Shown here piece by piece: positions 10,857 to 24,586 of a stretch of 64,000 bases of DNA (position 1 is its first letter; every line of letters begins with the position of its first letter). Below the pieces are notes generated by a model. The model did not search any database, had not been told where the DNA came from, and was given only the letters and a program-made list of their open reading frames with translations. Source of the DNA: Boswellia sacra (taxonomy: Eukaryota > Streptophyta > Magnoliopsida > Sapindales > Burseraceae); the NCBI GenBank assembly GCA_013180625.2, contig SNVD02004565.1, positions 248,001 to 312,000 of the forward strand. The letters run 5' to 3'. The translations under genes were made by a program, and so were the position numbers.

Positions 10857-11566
10857 CAACTCCTTTTGCTTACTCAATCCTCTCCCTCTCCCTCTCTCTA
10901 TGCTTCACCAGGCACGGGCATATATATAAACAGTTGTACGATGCTCACCCTACAAACTCAATCAAACTTCTATTATCAGATTTTGAGCTTTGCATAGACT
11001 CAAAAGGCTTTGATGATTCCAGTTTAATTTATCAAAGTAACGTAACCCGTGTATTAAGTATGTGTTATTTGTTTATAATATGTATAATGAGAGTATATAT
11101 TTAGTTTAAAATATTATTTATTAATAATCTTATTATTTATACAGTTTATAAGAACAGGTGTTTTGTATTCATTTTCAAATGTATTTTATATTTTTGTTTT
11201 GAAAATTTGATTTTAATTATTCATTTCTAAACACATATCTTGTTTTTGTTTTTAAAATTTCAATTCCATAATTCATTTTCAAACACATATCTTATTTTTA
11301 TTTTCAAAATTTCAATTTCAAGATTCATTTTTAAACGCATATCCTTTACTTAAAATACATTCCCTGAATTCTAAAATTTTATTTTCCGAATCATTTTGAA
11401 AATAAAAACACATAATGAAAAAAAGAACACACCCTTGATTTCTTGGATGTCGTCTACTTTTAGTAATTGTACTCGAGGCACGGGCTTGTAACAAAACACG
11501 TGTCTCATATTAATTGGTACGAAATTTTTGCATCAACATCGATCAATATACGCAATTGTTAAAATT
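9600..11566. other. Spacer between MULE and pectate lyase
   Basis: No gene recognised. A TATA-like CTATATATAAACAG near 10053 is followed by a CT-rich leader-like stretch (about 10090-10220), which looks like a plant core promoter with 5' leader but has no intact reading frame behind it. A TA microsatellite lies at about 10823-10854 and a 52-bp tandem repeat at 11168-11343. The open frames at 10348-10660 on the minus strand look like chance frames. Confidence 0.6.
11168..11343. repeat. 52-bp AT-rich tandem repeat
   Basis: TTCATTT-type units begin at 11168, 11220, 11272 and 11324, an exact 52-bp spacing. Each is followed by an AAACACATATC.T block and a TTT.AAAATTTCAATT block. Noncoding. Confidence 0.8.
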
Positions 11567-13375
11567 CTAACATCCCTCGCCTGATCTGCATCCTATGTAA
11601 CCAGCAAATTTTGTCAATTCGTTTGCCATTGTTCCTGGCGTGGCAGCAATCATATCCTCCGATGAGAAATTCTTGGCAACACTGGGGTCCCCAGACGGAA
11701 TGAATACTGCACCGTTTTCAAAAGAATCTCCTTGTGATACCCATGTCCAGTTCTGCCATTCATCCTTGCTCGAATTTTCCCTTTTGGTCACCTTCACCAA
11801 TGTTAAACGTGAGGTTTGTTAGAGATTTCTGTCAGAATTTGTATACATACACGACCAATTAAGTTGCTAACGAAAAATGAAGAATATTTCATTAATATAT
11901 ATTTTGAAACAATTTTCACGTGATAAGCGTCATCATCATCGTCATACATTAAGACAGAGGAAAAATAGTAATTGCATTTTGACGGAGATAGTGTACTTAC
12001 CTCTTTGACACTGCCAGCAGTGAATCGGTTTCCCTGACTGATAATAGTTGGGTGCATGCTGCCGCCGATGGCATACGAGTGCCACTCACTGTAGTCATTG
12101 TTAACAACATGGAAGAACCCCCATCGGCATCGAGGCATCCTCTGAACTAATCCAGGTCCGAAGTGATTAAAAGCAACAGTGACTCGCATCCTTTCATCAG
12201 CTGCAAAATCGTCCTGTCCACCCAACAACATGACCTGCATTCAGATGCCCCAAGCATATATCACCATATATTTAATCATATATATCACTTGATAACGAGA
12301 ATATTATATATTTGATTATAGAGTATAATTTAATTTATTTGGTAATTGATTACGCTATCGTGATGAGTGAAACGGCAGTTAGAGATGGTAACGGCAGTTG
12401 ATCCTTGGGTGACATCAATGAGCCCATCTTTGCAGTTGTGCATGGTAACGTGGTCAATCCAAATGTTGTTAGATCCAAAAACTCTGATCCCATCACCATC
12501 GTTCTTTCCCCTATGCCCAACATGGTCAGCCGCATCCCTGATGAACCCTCCATCGCAGGGACTGATGTTATGAATGTGGACATTATGGATGATTATATTG
12601 TGGACATATTCCATTGTGAGGCCACAGCCAGATGCGATGTGTACTTCAAATCCTCTACCATCAATGGTTTTGTGAGGTGCTATCAAAAGCTCTTGTTGGA
12701 GCTTTATTAACATAGGATTTGAAAATGTGATCCACAGAGGTTCCTTTTGGATTACAGCATGGCGTAGGGTTCCAGGTTTAGGGTTAGATGGATCATCTGT
12801 GTTGTCTGTCACCTCGTAAAACTTTCCAGACTTTCCACCAGCGGCTTTGCGCCCAAAACCAAGGGCACAGTCCGCCAGCTTCATCCTGTTGTCAGCCCAC
12901 TTGGGGTCACATCTAAAGCATTGATCAATGGGGTTGCTAGCGTAGCACTTGCCTTTGTAATTCCTCTTCTTCTTCGCCTTCAAGATCCTTCCAACACTGT
13001 TTTTTTGGAAGGTTATAAACCTGCATGCATTCATCACCAAACAAATTATAATAAAATAATTAATTTATGAGTTATATTAACATATATAGCCAAATGTATG
13101 CGTTAATTAATTCATTTATGGGAAAATCAAACGAATTAAACTCACTTGCCAACTTGGGCATCTACATTTTGAGCGACTTCCTCAGGATGAAAGGTGTATG
13201 CTGCATTGAATCCCTTGAATGCTTGCACTGCTTTCGCCTTCCAGTAACTATCACTTCCTCTATCGATGTTATTGTTTTCTGTGTTATTCTTGTTTGCGCT
13301 CGACCTGGGGACTATGACACCAAAACACAAGAAAAAGAAGCAGAGAAGTAAACTTTGTTTAAGCGTCGCGACCAT
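11567..13375 (-). CDS. Pectate lyase, polysaccharide lyase family 1
   Basis: Secreted enzyme that cleaves de-esterified pectin by Ca2+-dependent beta-elimination in the cell wall. Exons: 13375-13146, 13020-12354, 12234-12001 and 11791-11567, all with GT/AG introns and matching phases, giving 451 aa. The N-terminus ([19 protein letters not shown]) is a signal peptide. Conserved blocks: WITFSNPM (about 173-180), TIDGRG (195-200), [10 protein letters not shown] (250-259), IWIDH (263-267), [12 protein letters not shown] (275-286), [21 protein letters not shown] (321-341) with the RxPxxR catalytic motif at 331-336, and YAIGGS. Length and domain order are typical of plant PLL proteins, and no break is seen. 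An in-frame Met upstream of 13375 was not found. Confidence 0.93.
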
Positions 13376-14748
13376 TGTGTTCTTACAACTTGAATTTTAA
13401 TTTTTGTAGCCCAAACTTCGGTGTTTAAACTGTTTGTACAGCAATGAGAAGTCCAACAAATTGAACACCCCACAAGCGAATTTCTTCGCTTGACTTCCGT
13501 TAGGACAATGACTATCTCTCACAAGCTTCTTCGATCTTTTAAATAGTAACAACTATCTAAGACGACACCAACAAATTGGTGAACCAGAGACGGTTAAGTT
13601 TAGCTATATAATGTATGCCGCGCGACATTGGTTGTCTTGTGTAATGCCCAATAAACACATCATGTGTAATCTTAATTGGTAAAATAAACCCATCACGTGT
13701 TACTCATTCATATATCCCATCAGTGCACGTTTTAGAAGAACAAGATTTAATTGCTTAAAACAAACACATCACGAATATATTAAATAAAATAACTTTTCTG
13801 TTTATCAGAAAAATCTTGTGTGGATTTCCAAGGTATTCTTTGTTGCTATGGATATTGATTATTTGTATGCTGCTAGTACGTTTTTAATTACAAGTAAATA
13901 TGCAACATGAAAGAGATCTACAGAGGGATAATCTGCAGTCAGTGTGCAGTCAAAGCATTATGAAAGAAAGAACACTACTCTTTCTCCTATTAGACAGTAT
14001 TTATTTGAATTTATTTTTTTTTTCTTTTGTTTAGTTTAGGGATTTAGATCTTTTTTGTTCAATAGGAATAGCGTTTAATACTACAAATTGATTCAAAGTT
14101 TCAATAATATTAATCTAGTTATTTTCTCTTTTTTTTTTTCTTAAAGATTCTAACAAGCCTTTTTGTCGACTAATTTATTTCTCTCGTGAATTTGAGAATG
14201 TAAATACCTTGTGTTATTTCATGAAAAACAAGAAACACATTTTTTGCACCAGTTATTTTAGTCGCACACCTCATGAAATAAAACAGATTCTACCATCTTT
14301 ATTCCAAAATAAGATAAAATTTATTTTGGGTTCAACATAATTTTCTCAGAAAAATCTACAGCATGATAATCACCCCCTGTGATTCTTATTTAATTAAACC
14401 TCTCTCAACAAGATATATACTAAAATTTAAATATAATCTATAATTGTGCATCTTTCCTGGCTCAAGCGTGTTCCCATTTCCGTATCAGCTAGATGGCTCC
14501 AGCACTACTTCCATGGCCGCTGTTTCCTTAGTCAAAGATGCCCTCAACCCTTCTATGACAGGTAAAGAATGGTACTATGGTACATATATGTAACTTCAAT
14601 TTCAGGTTCACTGCACAACCCCTTTGAGAAACTTTATATTATTCTCTTCTTTTGTACTCCGACTTTTGCTTTATATATATAGAAGAATTTCATGGTGTAC
14701 ACTTTCAAGATCGCCTTTTAAGGTGAAAATGATATCCATGTTGTCAGA
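13376..14748. other. Spacer upstream of pectate lyase and downstream of AMY3
   Basis: AT-rich DNA with poly-T runs. No gene is supported. A short coding-like stretch near 14480-14570 has no start, no stop context and no partner exons. The part next to 14748 is the AMY3 3' flank. Confidence 0.6.
13538..13546 (-). promoter_or_regulatory. Possible TATA box of the pectate lyase
   Basis: The minus strand reads CTATTTAAA about 165 bp upstream of the start codon. It is plausible by sequence and distance only; this AT-rich DNA offers other candidates. Confidence 0.3.
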
Positions 14749-17700
14749 TTACGATGCTTCCCAAACCTTGTAGTCTCTCCCTTGAACGACCAAAGACCAG
14801 TTTTGGGAGCCGCTGGGCTCATAATGGCCTGGCCCAATCTTCATTGCAACTTTTTCATCAATGACGGCAGCATACACGTCCCTTTCTGCCTTCACTATTT
14901 GAACCTACAGTATCCAAAAAGAGTCAAAAGCTTGGTACCATAGCATGTCTACCAATGACTAGCAAATCTAGAGCAGCAGAACCATCAGTTTATTGAAGGG
15001 AACGCGAAACATTAACGGTGCATAATTAAATTAACTGATATAAGAAAACAGAACACAATATATCCTCTGTTTCATTTGTATACTCAGGCATACGTCTCAA
15101 TTTGTTCTGCCAAAAAAATGAAAGTTTAAGCTTCTACCATTTTTCAAGATTTTTTTCTTTCTTTTTGTTTATTAAAAAGCCTATAAGTTGCCTCGTTTCA
15201 ATTTCTTGTTTATTGTTAGCAACAAAACTGAAATGAACAAAATTTTCAATTTTCCAATTGAAATTAACTCTAGAGTCTTAAAGCTCAATATATTTAAGTC
15301 AACATTCTGATACTTACAATACTCCGACAATGGATCTTGTTCCTTTTCCTAAGACCGATAAGAGCTGCAATTTCTGATTGATAATCAGAAAAGACATGGT
15401 CATAAAACACCGATGGTGTTCCTGGATGAGTTAAGATGTAAGCGTATCCCTGCATTTCCTTTCCACCTGGAAATCTCCAGTGACCCTTCAGGAAGAAAGA
15501 ACATAGAAGAAATTATGTAAGTTGGATACACCTTACAATAGCAAAAGGACTACAAACATAGCTAACAGACTAACAGAGTCTTTTTCTTATCCTAAGAACT
15601 CCACACGCCCCCCCAAGCTCTCATTACGAAAAAAAGACGGTCATGTAAAAGACCACTTTAAATCTGTGCTTAAAATTAAAAGCCAATATATCTTCAGTTT
15701 CTGATGGCTTTTTAACTAAAGCTCCCACAGAGCAGATTCACAATATCTTAACTCTTCAAGTCATGAGAAAAAAACTGATATTACTACCAAAATTCATATG
15801 ATAATCTCCCCAAAGAAAAAGCAACTTTGCAATTTCAGCTGTGTTTTATGTCCTTAGTAGTATCATTTGATCAATTCCCGAGTTGGGAGGATGCAGTTTA
15901 CTTGGTCAACTCTTGTGTTGGATGCAGTTTACTTCAGAAAGCGTTACAAATTTCACATGGTAGATAGAATCAGAAGTTGAAAGATAAAGAACGTCAAACC
16001 TGAGTAGAACCAGTATCGTGATTCTCTATAAAGGTAACAGCCCGAGATGGCCACCACCCAACAACCCCAGGAGGCTTTCCCTTCTGATCTGATAATCGCC
16101 AGTATTCACATCTTTCCAGAGCCTGTAAGAAATAAGTTCTGTCAGTAAAACTCCTGCAATTTACGGCTGTACAAAACAAAAGAAAATGTCCAATACAGGG
16201 CAGCAGAAAGAGCAAACGAAATGAGCGGAAAAGAATTGTCAAGCCTCGTAAATCACATAATGCTGCCAGACAGTTTCCAAATGATCATGCATACCCAATA
16301 CTAGCTGACATGTTACATCATATAAACTATATAAGCAAAGTCATAAGCATGCCACATATTTCTAGATGCTCTTAGAACTGCCAAAAAGTTTGTGAGGCGA
16401 AGGGACAGGACAACCTATCAGATGTTCTGGCAAGGGGTGTTTGGGGTGGTGATTCAGCATAACTTTTTGCGTTACTTGTTCTTAAGAAATTTTAGTTCCA
16501 CATGAACATCCATAAGATGAGGTATAGCTAAAAGCATGATAGACCTTATAACTTACTCACTGAAGACCTTACAGTATCAAAAAAATAAATTAATACAATT
16601 TCCCCAGTAAGTAGAAAGCCCAATGCATTAGCTCTTACTGAATGAAGAATCCCTTTTGTTGTGACATCAAAGGCACCCGAAGCTCCATTAGTGGCATTGA
16701 TCCAGTCAATAATTCTCTGCCGATGCGCATCTTGATTGTGATCCATTTCACCGTAAGTGTAACTGAGGGAATCCCAGTACTCACCGACAGAAAAGTAAGG
16801 CTCACTTGCATCCAAGTAGTCCTTGACATAACCCCCCCAGAATCCTCTAACAAAATCAAGCCTCCATCCGTCATATCCAATTTCTTTTCTGTAGGCCACA
16901 CAGAACAGCTTAAAATTAAACCTCTGATGCTTCATATTCTCACACAAGCAGAATTCAGTTTCAATATACTATGGGAAGAAAAAAAAAAAAGCCAGAATTA
17001 AGATCATTGAAAAATGAAGGGGTTAATTGTATATACAAAAGAAAGTAATCTGTAGGACAACTCATTAACTATTTGCAACTATATTCAGTTCGCAACCATA
17101 ATCTGCTAGTTTGGACAATTAGAAAAGAAATAAAACAGAGGCAATCCAAGTACAAGATGTAACTGCGAAAAATCTCTAAACGAGCACTAAGAAAAGGCCA
17201 TATACCTTGATGATCTTCTAAGAATATATTGTATATCTACTAAGGATATATCTTTTTGCTAAGCTGAGAATATATTTATATATTTATTTCCTTATATACA
17301 TGCAATTTTTGTTGGTTGATACCAAAAGGAAACAAAACTGCGTAAGATATCCTTAGAAAAGAAGAAGGCGGTTCGAATTACAGACCTTAGCCAGCATAAC
17401 CATTCTTTAATATCTTTCCTAACAAAATCTTGTGAATGATCAATGTTTGGAGCAGCATGAAAATTATCTCCACTACTTTTATTGCCCCTGCCCTGTGCAA
17501 AGGAGGAAACATATTATATCTTTCCTCATACAACAAATATCACAAACACATATAAATCACAAACAATTACTTCAGAAGCTCAAAGGTCTTCATAAGATAT
17601 TATGGGTAGTGCTCCTTTTTTGCATGGTATCAATCAAAGTTTAGTGGATCTGAAATCACATAAACGCTAAGCATACACAACCAAAATCAAGCCAGCTAAG

Positions 17701-20700
17701 AAGTTCGTCCTGGTGCTTCTCAAGTAAAGAATATAACAACCAAGATATACTTATTCTGTGCGTATTGCTCTCACCACATGAGCAGTGTCTCTGACATAGT
17801 ACAAGCATGCATATAAGGCACAATGACAGATGACAGTATTAGAAAATTGAAGCATACATCTTTGGCTTTCAATCTATACAGAGCACCATGAATGCATGTC
17901 TGGATGTTTAAATACAAACTAATATCACCACTCATATGTAATTGTTGTCACTACAATACTAGTCAGTCTCTATAAATGATGCTATACTACTGCTTGCATC
18001 TTAATCTCATGTTGGCACAATCACAAAATGTTTTGTAATGTAACCAGTTACATAAATAACTATAAATAAGGATAACACATTGGACTTACATGCATAATCA
18101 GGTTTAAAGTGAAATGCATTCTGAAAAGTTTTCAACTATCCCGTTAAGTAGCATAACAATGATAACTACTAAAAAAAGGAAAAGTGAGTTAAAAAACGAC
18201 AGCAATGTGAGAAGGTTCAAAATAAGAGTTAATATAACTTATTTCAAGTGCTTGGCTTCAAGAATGCAATTTTTTATGTCATGCTGTGTTAGGAAAATTT
18301 AATCTGTTTACATGCCAGAAAATATGATTTTATCTCAGTAAACTTTTTGATATTCCATCCTGGCAAATGAAATGTTTGAACTTTAAAAATGGTCTGCAGA
18401 ATGACTAAAGTGTATCAACAGCACACAATCAGCTTTCAAGAGAGAAATTGCTTGTCTCTTTGTATTGTTATCCACAAGCCAAGCTGGTCGTAAAACAATG
18501 TCACATGCACAGATGAAAAACTACGATATGTCATTTTCTTTAATTTCATGCAAGCGGACTGATAAGAAGCATAAAAAAGACTTCTCACTACAATTAGAAG
18601 GATAGTCCAAACCAATACCATAACATACCTAATCAACCCAAAAATAAATTAAAATTAAAGAAAAAAAAAGCAGCTTTTTTTTATGAGTATTAATTTCTGT
18701 GTTTTCCACACTAAATTCTGCTTTGTTTCCATTATTGTAAAATCAGGTTAAACTTCTCGAGTATCACATATATATTAACTAATGTATTCAAAATGTAAAA
18801 TACTGTGAATAGGGGGAGTGTATCAACAATAATAGTATTTGCAGATGAAAGCATATCAACCAACTCTCATGCAAAATGTGCACTCAGAACCCTAGTATGA
18901 TATACTCTACACTCTGCACCTACTTTATCCTCCTACGAGCAACAAATATTCTCAAATTTTAGGAATCAGTGAGAAATTAGACACCTGAAAATGTGGATCA
19001 TCTCCAACAACTGCTCGATCATCCCAATTTAGACGACCACCAAAAATATTCCAGACACCATTTTGATTTTGATAGTGTGCACAGCGATGATTCAAGACAG
19101 CATCTCCAAGAACTTTGATATCAACTTCATGTAATTTCTTCACAAGATCCTTCAGCTCATCAATATTCCCATATCTGACATAAATACCATAGGAGAAATC
19201 AATTATATTTGAGCAATCCTCAATGTGATGCTGCTATGTATCATCTTTCACGTTCAGAAAGGTACAAGAAACATATGTGCCTAAGGAAAGTATACAAGTA
19301 TCAAGTAAGATCCAACACTATTTGGTTATTAATAAACAATGAAAAATTTTAATGGCTGTTTTTGTGGTAGCGAGGGCAATTTCTTGATGACCGAATATAA
19401 ATTCAGTTGCAACCATGGTGGGCATACCCTGGGCAAACAATTAGTGTAAAACTAAATCTTCCTTTTCATCTAAAGAAAGGATGTTGATCAGATAATCTAC
19501 ACAAACTGAAAGTTGTTACATACCTGGAATTTAAATTATATAAATCCTTGGGCATGTACCCTTCAGGTGACACAGATTCTGTTGGTGGTGGGAGCCAAAT
19601 CACAGTGAATCCAAGTGCAGACAAATCTGCAGCTTGTCCTTTAAGCTCCATGTACCATCTTCCAGACTTATGTGATTCCCAGTTAAACCCTTGGCACAAT
19701 ATTTCGAACCCTGTGCCTGTTCCTGAGGATATTTTAGTAGGAGGTTCTGGAGCCTCAGATTCCACAACAGCTTCCTCGGAGAAAGTTGGAGTAGAACTTC
19801 TGAAGATACTATAGGCTTCAGCAGCCAACTTTTCAATTTCCTCAAGAATGCCTTCTTGTACTTCTTTAGTTTTTGTCTTCCGACCCCTCTCAGAGGAGAT
19901 GCCAGTCATCAAGTTTCTTATCTCCTTAATGATTCCATCGGTGTAAGCAGGTTTAGAAACTTTTTGGTCTAGTTCCTCAGTCTTTGCAGGTATTGGTGTG
20001 TCACCAGACCTGATTAGTCTGTGTTCAGCAGTTAAGCAGCTTGACCTTGAGAGTGGAATGTAAAAATCATCTCCCATACATTTCAACCAGGTATTTTCAT
20101 TAAGCTTGAGAACAAAGAGAAATCCTGAAACTTCTTCATCTAAGGTAAACAACCCAGAACAACCATTTCCACCCTCTTTTGGCTGAGAACAAGTTATCCA
20201 CATAAACAGAAAAATAAGAATGAGAAGAAACATTCTTATCCATGTTAAGATCAAAAACTTATCATGGTGGTGCCAATAAGATATCCCAATCCAGTATGTC
20301 AGAGCTCAGAATGAAGGTTGCAAGTAAAATAGGAATTTAGAGTCCACATGAGGTCATGTTGGCCTAATCGTTAGGTCATTTATTGTAGTATAAATCTGTT
20401 CATATTAGAAAATGAATGCAACAAACTCTCTCAATTTCATTAATCAAATTACTTCACAGAAAGACACAGAAATGTGTTTGGTACTACATGTGACAAGTCC
20501 ATTTATCAGATTCAGCCATGCACACAAGGGAAAACATTAAGAGATTACATAGTTTACTCTGTAAGCCCAAATTTTCAGATTAATGGCTATTCAACAACAT
20601 TCAGAAAGAAGATATGCAGAGCAGCACAAAACCATTCTGATGTACCAGGCATATCTCAGGTATAATAAAACATCTCCCCATTTGATAGGGAAAATCATCA

Positions 20701-23001
20701 CACATATAAATATAAATGGCCCCATTCATCTAAAGATTAGTAACTGATTTTTTTTTCCTTTGTTTTGGATGTGAAAGTAGCATAGATTAGTAACAATTTA
20801 GATGGTAGCTACATTATACTATTTTGGAGGAGTATTTAGTCTCCACCACTTCAAGTTATACTGGCCTTCCGGTTCAGAAAGCATAAGCTAAATCTACTAA
20901 GTTAATAAGTCCTGCTACCTACGTGATATCCTATAGCCATATTTGAAACGTATTTGGCAAAATACCACAAAAGTCTTCGCAATTTATACTATCAAAACTT
21001 ACTTTTTAACAATTAAATATTAATAAAAAGGTATGATAACAACTAAACTGTATTTTCTGCTATTTCATTAAACTCTGACCTTTAATAGAGTTCGCAGAGC
21101 CTTGTTCTTGAACACAGTTGTTTCTGGCGGATGTGGGGCACTTGGAATTTCCCATTCTTTATTGTCATTTCTCCAGACTCCCCAATGAATAACAACATCT
21201 CCAGGAAGATCAGTTTCCAAATAGAGAAGATTCTTAGCTGTCTCAGGCCACTTCCTAACAGAAACACTCACTGAGTTATCAAGAACAACTTCTTTTGCAA
21301 TAGCCAGCTCTTCGTAGAACCCTTCTAAGCGCCTATTTTCTTGTTTAGGCTCTCTGGATTCGTTGCTGATATCTTTAACTTTAGATTGTGATGTTTGTGC
21401 ATTGACAAGCATGTTAGATAGCTGTCCCAAAGCTCCTAGATAACAGAGGAGGCAATAAAGTCATCAGTTTATTATTCAAAACTGAATCGGAGGTGAGATC
21501 AAAGCCATCAGTAAAAAGAACCAAAAATATAATCCACCCTACCCATAGCATACCTAACACCCAACCCAAAAAAGTAGGCTCTGAGTTGCAAGTAGGCTTT
21601 TTAGCCAACTGTCTACATCTGAAAAGGAAGACTTCTTACAAGAGCACCAATTTTATGGCTTTAGTAGATAAATCTTAGTGGGAATCACCAGTCATTTAAC
21701 AAAACTTCAAGCTAATATCAAAAAACAAGATTCAATTAATCGTTATACATTACTAGACTATTTCGTTTCTATTGTGCTTTTACCACTTCCCTATGGAAAA
21801 CAGGAGATAACAACATGTGAAAAAAAAAATTGTATTAGGAATGGAATCGATCCATAGCATCAAACAAGAAAAGAAACTGAATCTGAAGCATGTCGATATA
21901 AATATTCTACAACCTGGCCACAAATCAAAGGTACTTGTTGTCCCAATTGCATTGCCATCATCTTGAAGGTAGTCCACAAGAGGCACCTTGAAATCTCTCC
22001 CCTTGTGCTGATACCAAGATCCAGTTTCCTCATCCTGCATCACCACCACCACCACCACCCAAAAATAGAAAAACAAAAACATGTTAGGCAATAATATCTA
22101 TAAATAATAGCAATAAGCTTGTATTTAAAGAAAAAAAAAAACCGCATGCAACAACTTCTAGTTGTTGAAAGTGAAGACCTTCAAAACGAAATTTATAGCT
22201 GCAATATCACTTTTAAGATCAATATCAATTTTCACTTGATAAAATGCGTCTCCTTCTGATGATTTCTTCAATGGCGTTTCAATTGCATAGTCCTGAAAAC
22301 CAAAAATCACATTAATTTATAAAACCAAAAACAGAAACAGAAACAAAAAACAGAAACTTATGCATACCTTGATGGGAATAGAACCAGGAGGTCTCATACC
22401 CTCTGGAGGTTGATCCCACTCACTATAAAAATAAAACAAATAAATAAACCACATATAATAAGCAAATAAAAGTTTAAAATTTTGAATATCAAAAACCGCA
22501 CCTTGCAGTGTCACCAATATACGAAACTCCCCAGTGAAGAATCCATTTCCCGGCAAGGTTACATCCTACGCTCAACTGCCAGCTCTCTTCCCCCGTCCCC
22601 TTATCCAATCTCACGAAAATCTTCCCTTCCACCTACCAATCAAAAACAAACACGTAAGCATTAAAAAGAAAAAAAAAAGCTTTCTTTCACAAACCAGTAA
22701 CGCTAACGGAGCAGCCACGTACCACTTGAGTTCGCTTGAGAGGAAAAGTTTCTTTGAAGAAGACGTCGTTGGATTCGAACGTTTCGACGAGGGCAGTGTC
22801 AGTTGCGGACTTGGCGGCGACAATTCCGGAAGGCTTCCTGTTCCTAAATCGGCAGAAGGTGACCGCAGCATTGGAGGGCGGGTTGGGAGGGTAATTCAAG
22901 GAGTTTGGTTTGAGTGGAACGCTTGTTTTAGAGAGGTGATTGAATGTGTCTTTCCGGTTACGGAAAGCGTGGAGGAGGGGCTTGGAGATGACGGTGGACA
23001 T
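14749..23001 (-). CDS. AMY3: Alpha-amylase 3, chloroplastic (GH13, tandem CBM45)
   Basis: Plastid endo-amylase acting on alpha-1,4 links in transitory starch. Thirteen exons: 23001-22723, 22632-22502, 22422-22368, 22292-22179, 22034-21914, 21435-21080, 20182-19524, 19174-18985, 17492-17386, 16888-16639, 16122-16000, 15485-15318 and 14904-14749. All phases agree, giving 902 aa (Arabidopsis AMY3 is 887). A Ser/Arg-rich transit peptide is followed by two CBM45 modules, marked by WILHWGV plus SEWDQPP and by VVIHWGVWR plus KEWEIP. A linker and the GH13 barrel come next. Catalytic residues are Asp682 (GWRLDF), Glu707 (VGEYWD) and Asp790 (IENHDTG); region I is GDAVLNHRC. Cys515 and Cys603 align with the Arabidopsis redox pair Cys499/Cys587 (same 88-residue spacing), so thioredoxin regulation is inferred. 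No defect seen. Confidence 0.95.
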
Positions 23002-23093
23002 GGCTTTGATTTGATGGGTTTGTTGAAGAAAGTGAAGTGAGCATGGAAATGGAGGAAAATAGGATCATGGACTCAACGCGTTGATTTTCCAGA

Positions 23094-23102
23094 TATTTAT
23101 AG
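23094..23102 (-). promoter_or_regulatory. TATA box of AMY3
   Basis: The minus strand reads CTATAAATA about 95 bp upstream of the start codon, close to the plant TATA consensus and at a sensible distance for a short leader. No circadian or sugar element was identified with confidence. Confidence 0.55.
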
Positions 23103-24581
23103 GTGCACACTGGCCATTGCTTTTTTTTTTTTTTTTCAATTTTGGTGGTAAATAATATATCTTTTATTATTTGTGAATAAGGAAACTTTCTGTATTGGTC
23201 TAGACATTTATTAAGTTTGGTGGTAAATAATATATCTTTTATTATTTTGGTGGTAAATAATTTTTAAGGTTATTATAATTTTACTAAAAAATATTATTAA
23301 ATAATAACTAGATTCGGAATTTCCTAAAGTGAGACTTTCTGGATTTGGAAATCGTTTTATTTGTGCAACCTTTTTAGCTTTTGGATCCCGGGAAGTACAA
23401 GTTCTTTGTCACTTGGGCAGCGGAAATTCGGATCATCTTTGCGTAAATCCGAAGGGTCAACAATTCACATACCATAATCATAACCCAGGAAATGTTTTTA
23501 AAAATTAAAGAAATTAAATTTGTTAAAAAATTTAAAAATTTATAATTTTGTAGATGTTTAATAAAATAATAAATTTTAAAAATCCTTTATCCAAATTTAC
23601 TGTCAAGTAGCTGACATGCATCAGTTGTATTTTCCCTGATCCCATATTAATTGCTTATATAATATTATCCAAAACTATATCTAAATCAACAATTTGATAT
23701 TATTTACTGGATAAAGTCGAAGTGTGATAGATATCGTATTCAATAGCTAAAGACTAGGCAGTGTATTTGTAATTTTTCGTTTTACAATTTGTGGATGAGT
23801 TTCTACTTATGCTGCCGCCGAAAGTAGTCATATGGGGGACCCGTTTAGGCAATTGGGGTTTATTGCCCGAAATGTCGACCAATGAATAAGAGATGAGCAA
23901 ATTGATTTGATTTGATTTGATCCTGACGACGAAATAGAAAAGAATAGGCAAAGAAATTGCATAAGCCTAAGAAAGTGGTAGATGTGCAACGTGGGGGCGG
24001 TACAATCATGTCCTCCCGGAAAGCAAGTAACCGTGTGAGACAATACCATTACGTGCACGAAACCATGCATGCACTTATCCATTCGATTTGTCAGGCATTA
24101 CTTTCTTCTCGGCTCTGCTCCCCTCCCTATTAGGAATTGAAATCCAATCCAATCCTGTCTCGATGTATTCGCAAAATCAATCTATACAGGTTCTAGAACG
24201 GCAACTTTCAACAATAATAGGACAATAATGTATTATTATTACTATTTATTTGTAATATATATTTTTTATATAATTATGCTTTATACAGGAATCAGCCTTG
24301 TTAGGATTTCCTATTTTGAATTATTACAGGATAACCAAATTATTAATTAATGTCATCATCAAATACATCATATATACAAGATAAAATAAAATAAAATCAT
24401 CCTTTAACCATTGATTTTCTATTTAATTTTGTAAATTTTAAGGCTCTCTCAAAACTTCAAATGTATATAAATCAACCTTGTTTAGGAATACAAATTATAC
24501 AATACCAAATATAATATACACAAACATACACGAGCGCACACACACAAAACTAAGACACTAAATTTTAATATTTTATTTTAT
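23103..24581. other. Spacer between AMY3 and the LTR retrotransposon
   Basis: AT-rich DNA without a supported gene. It contains the AMY3 upstream region, a TTGAT repeat near 23898 (GATTTGATTTGATTTGAT) and simple AT-rich runs. No conserved protein-coding signal was seen on either strand. Confidence 0.6.
23141..23260. repeat. 75-bp offset direct repeat upstream of AMY3
   Basis: TTTGGTGGTAAATAATATAT begins at 23141 and again at 23216, followed by a truncated third GGTGGTAAATAAT near 23249. A poly-T run (about 23120-23136) precedes it. Noncoding, in the AMY3 upstream region. Confidence 0.75.
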
Positions 24582-24586
24582 GTAGG
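24582..24586 (+). repeat. Target-site duplication GTAGG, left copy
   Basis: GTAGG immediately precedes the left LTR (TGCTGATGCACG) and recurs immediately after the right LTR. Confidence 0.85.

Noticed and set aside
14480..14570. Short coding-like plus-strand stretch ending at a GTAAAG donor-like site
   Set aside because: No start codon context, no downstream exon, and lies in AMY3 3' flank; too little to call a gene fragment.
22534..23040. 168-codon plus-strand frame opposite AMY3 exons 1-2
   Set aside because: Antisense shadow of the transit peptide exon; spans an AMY3 intron and has no domain.
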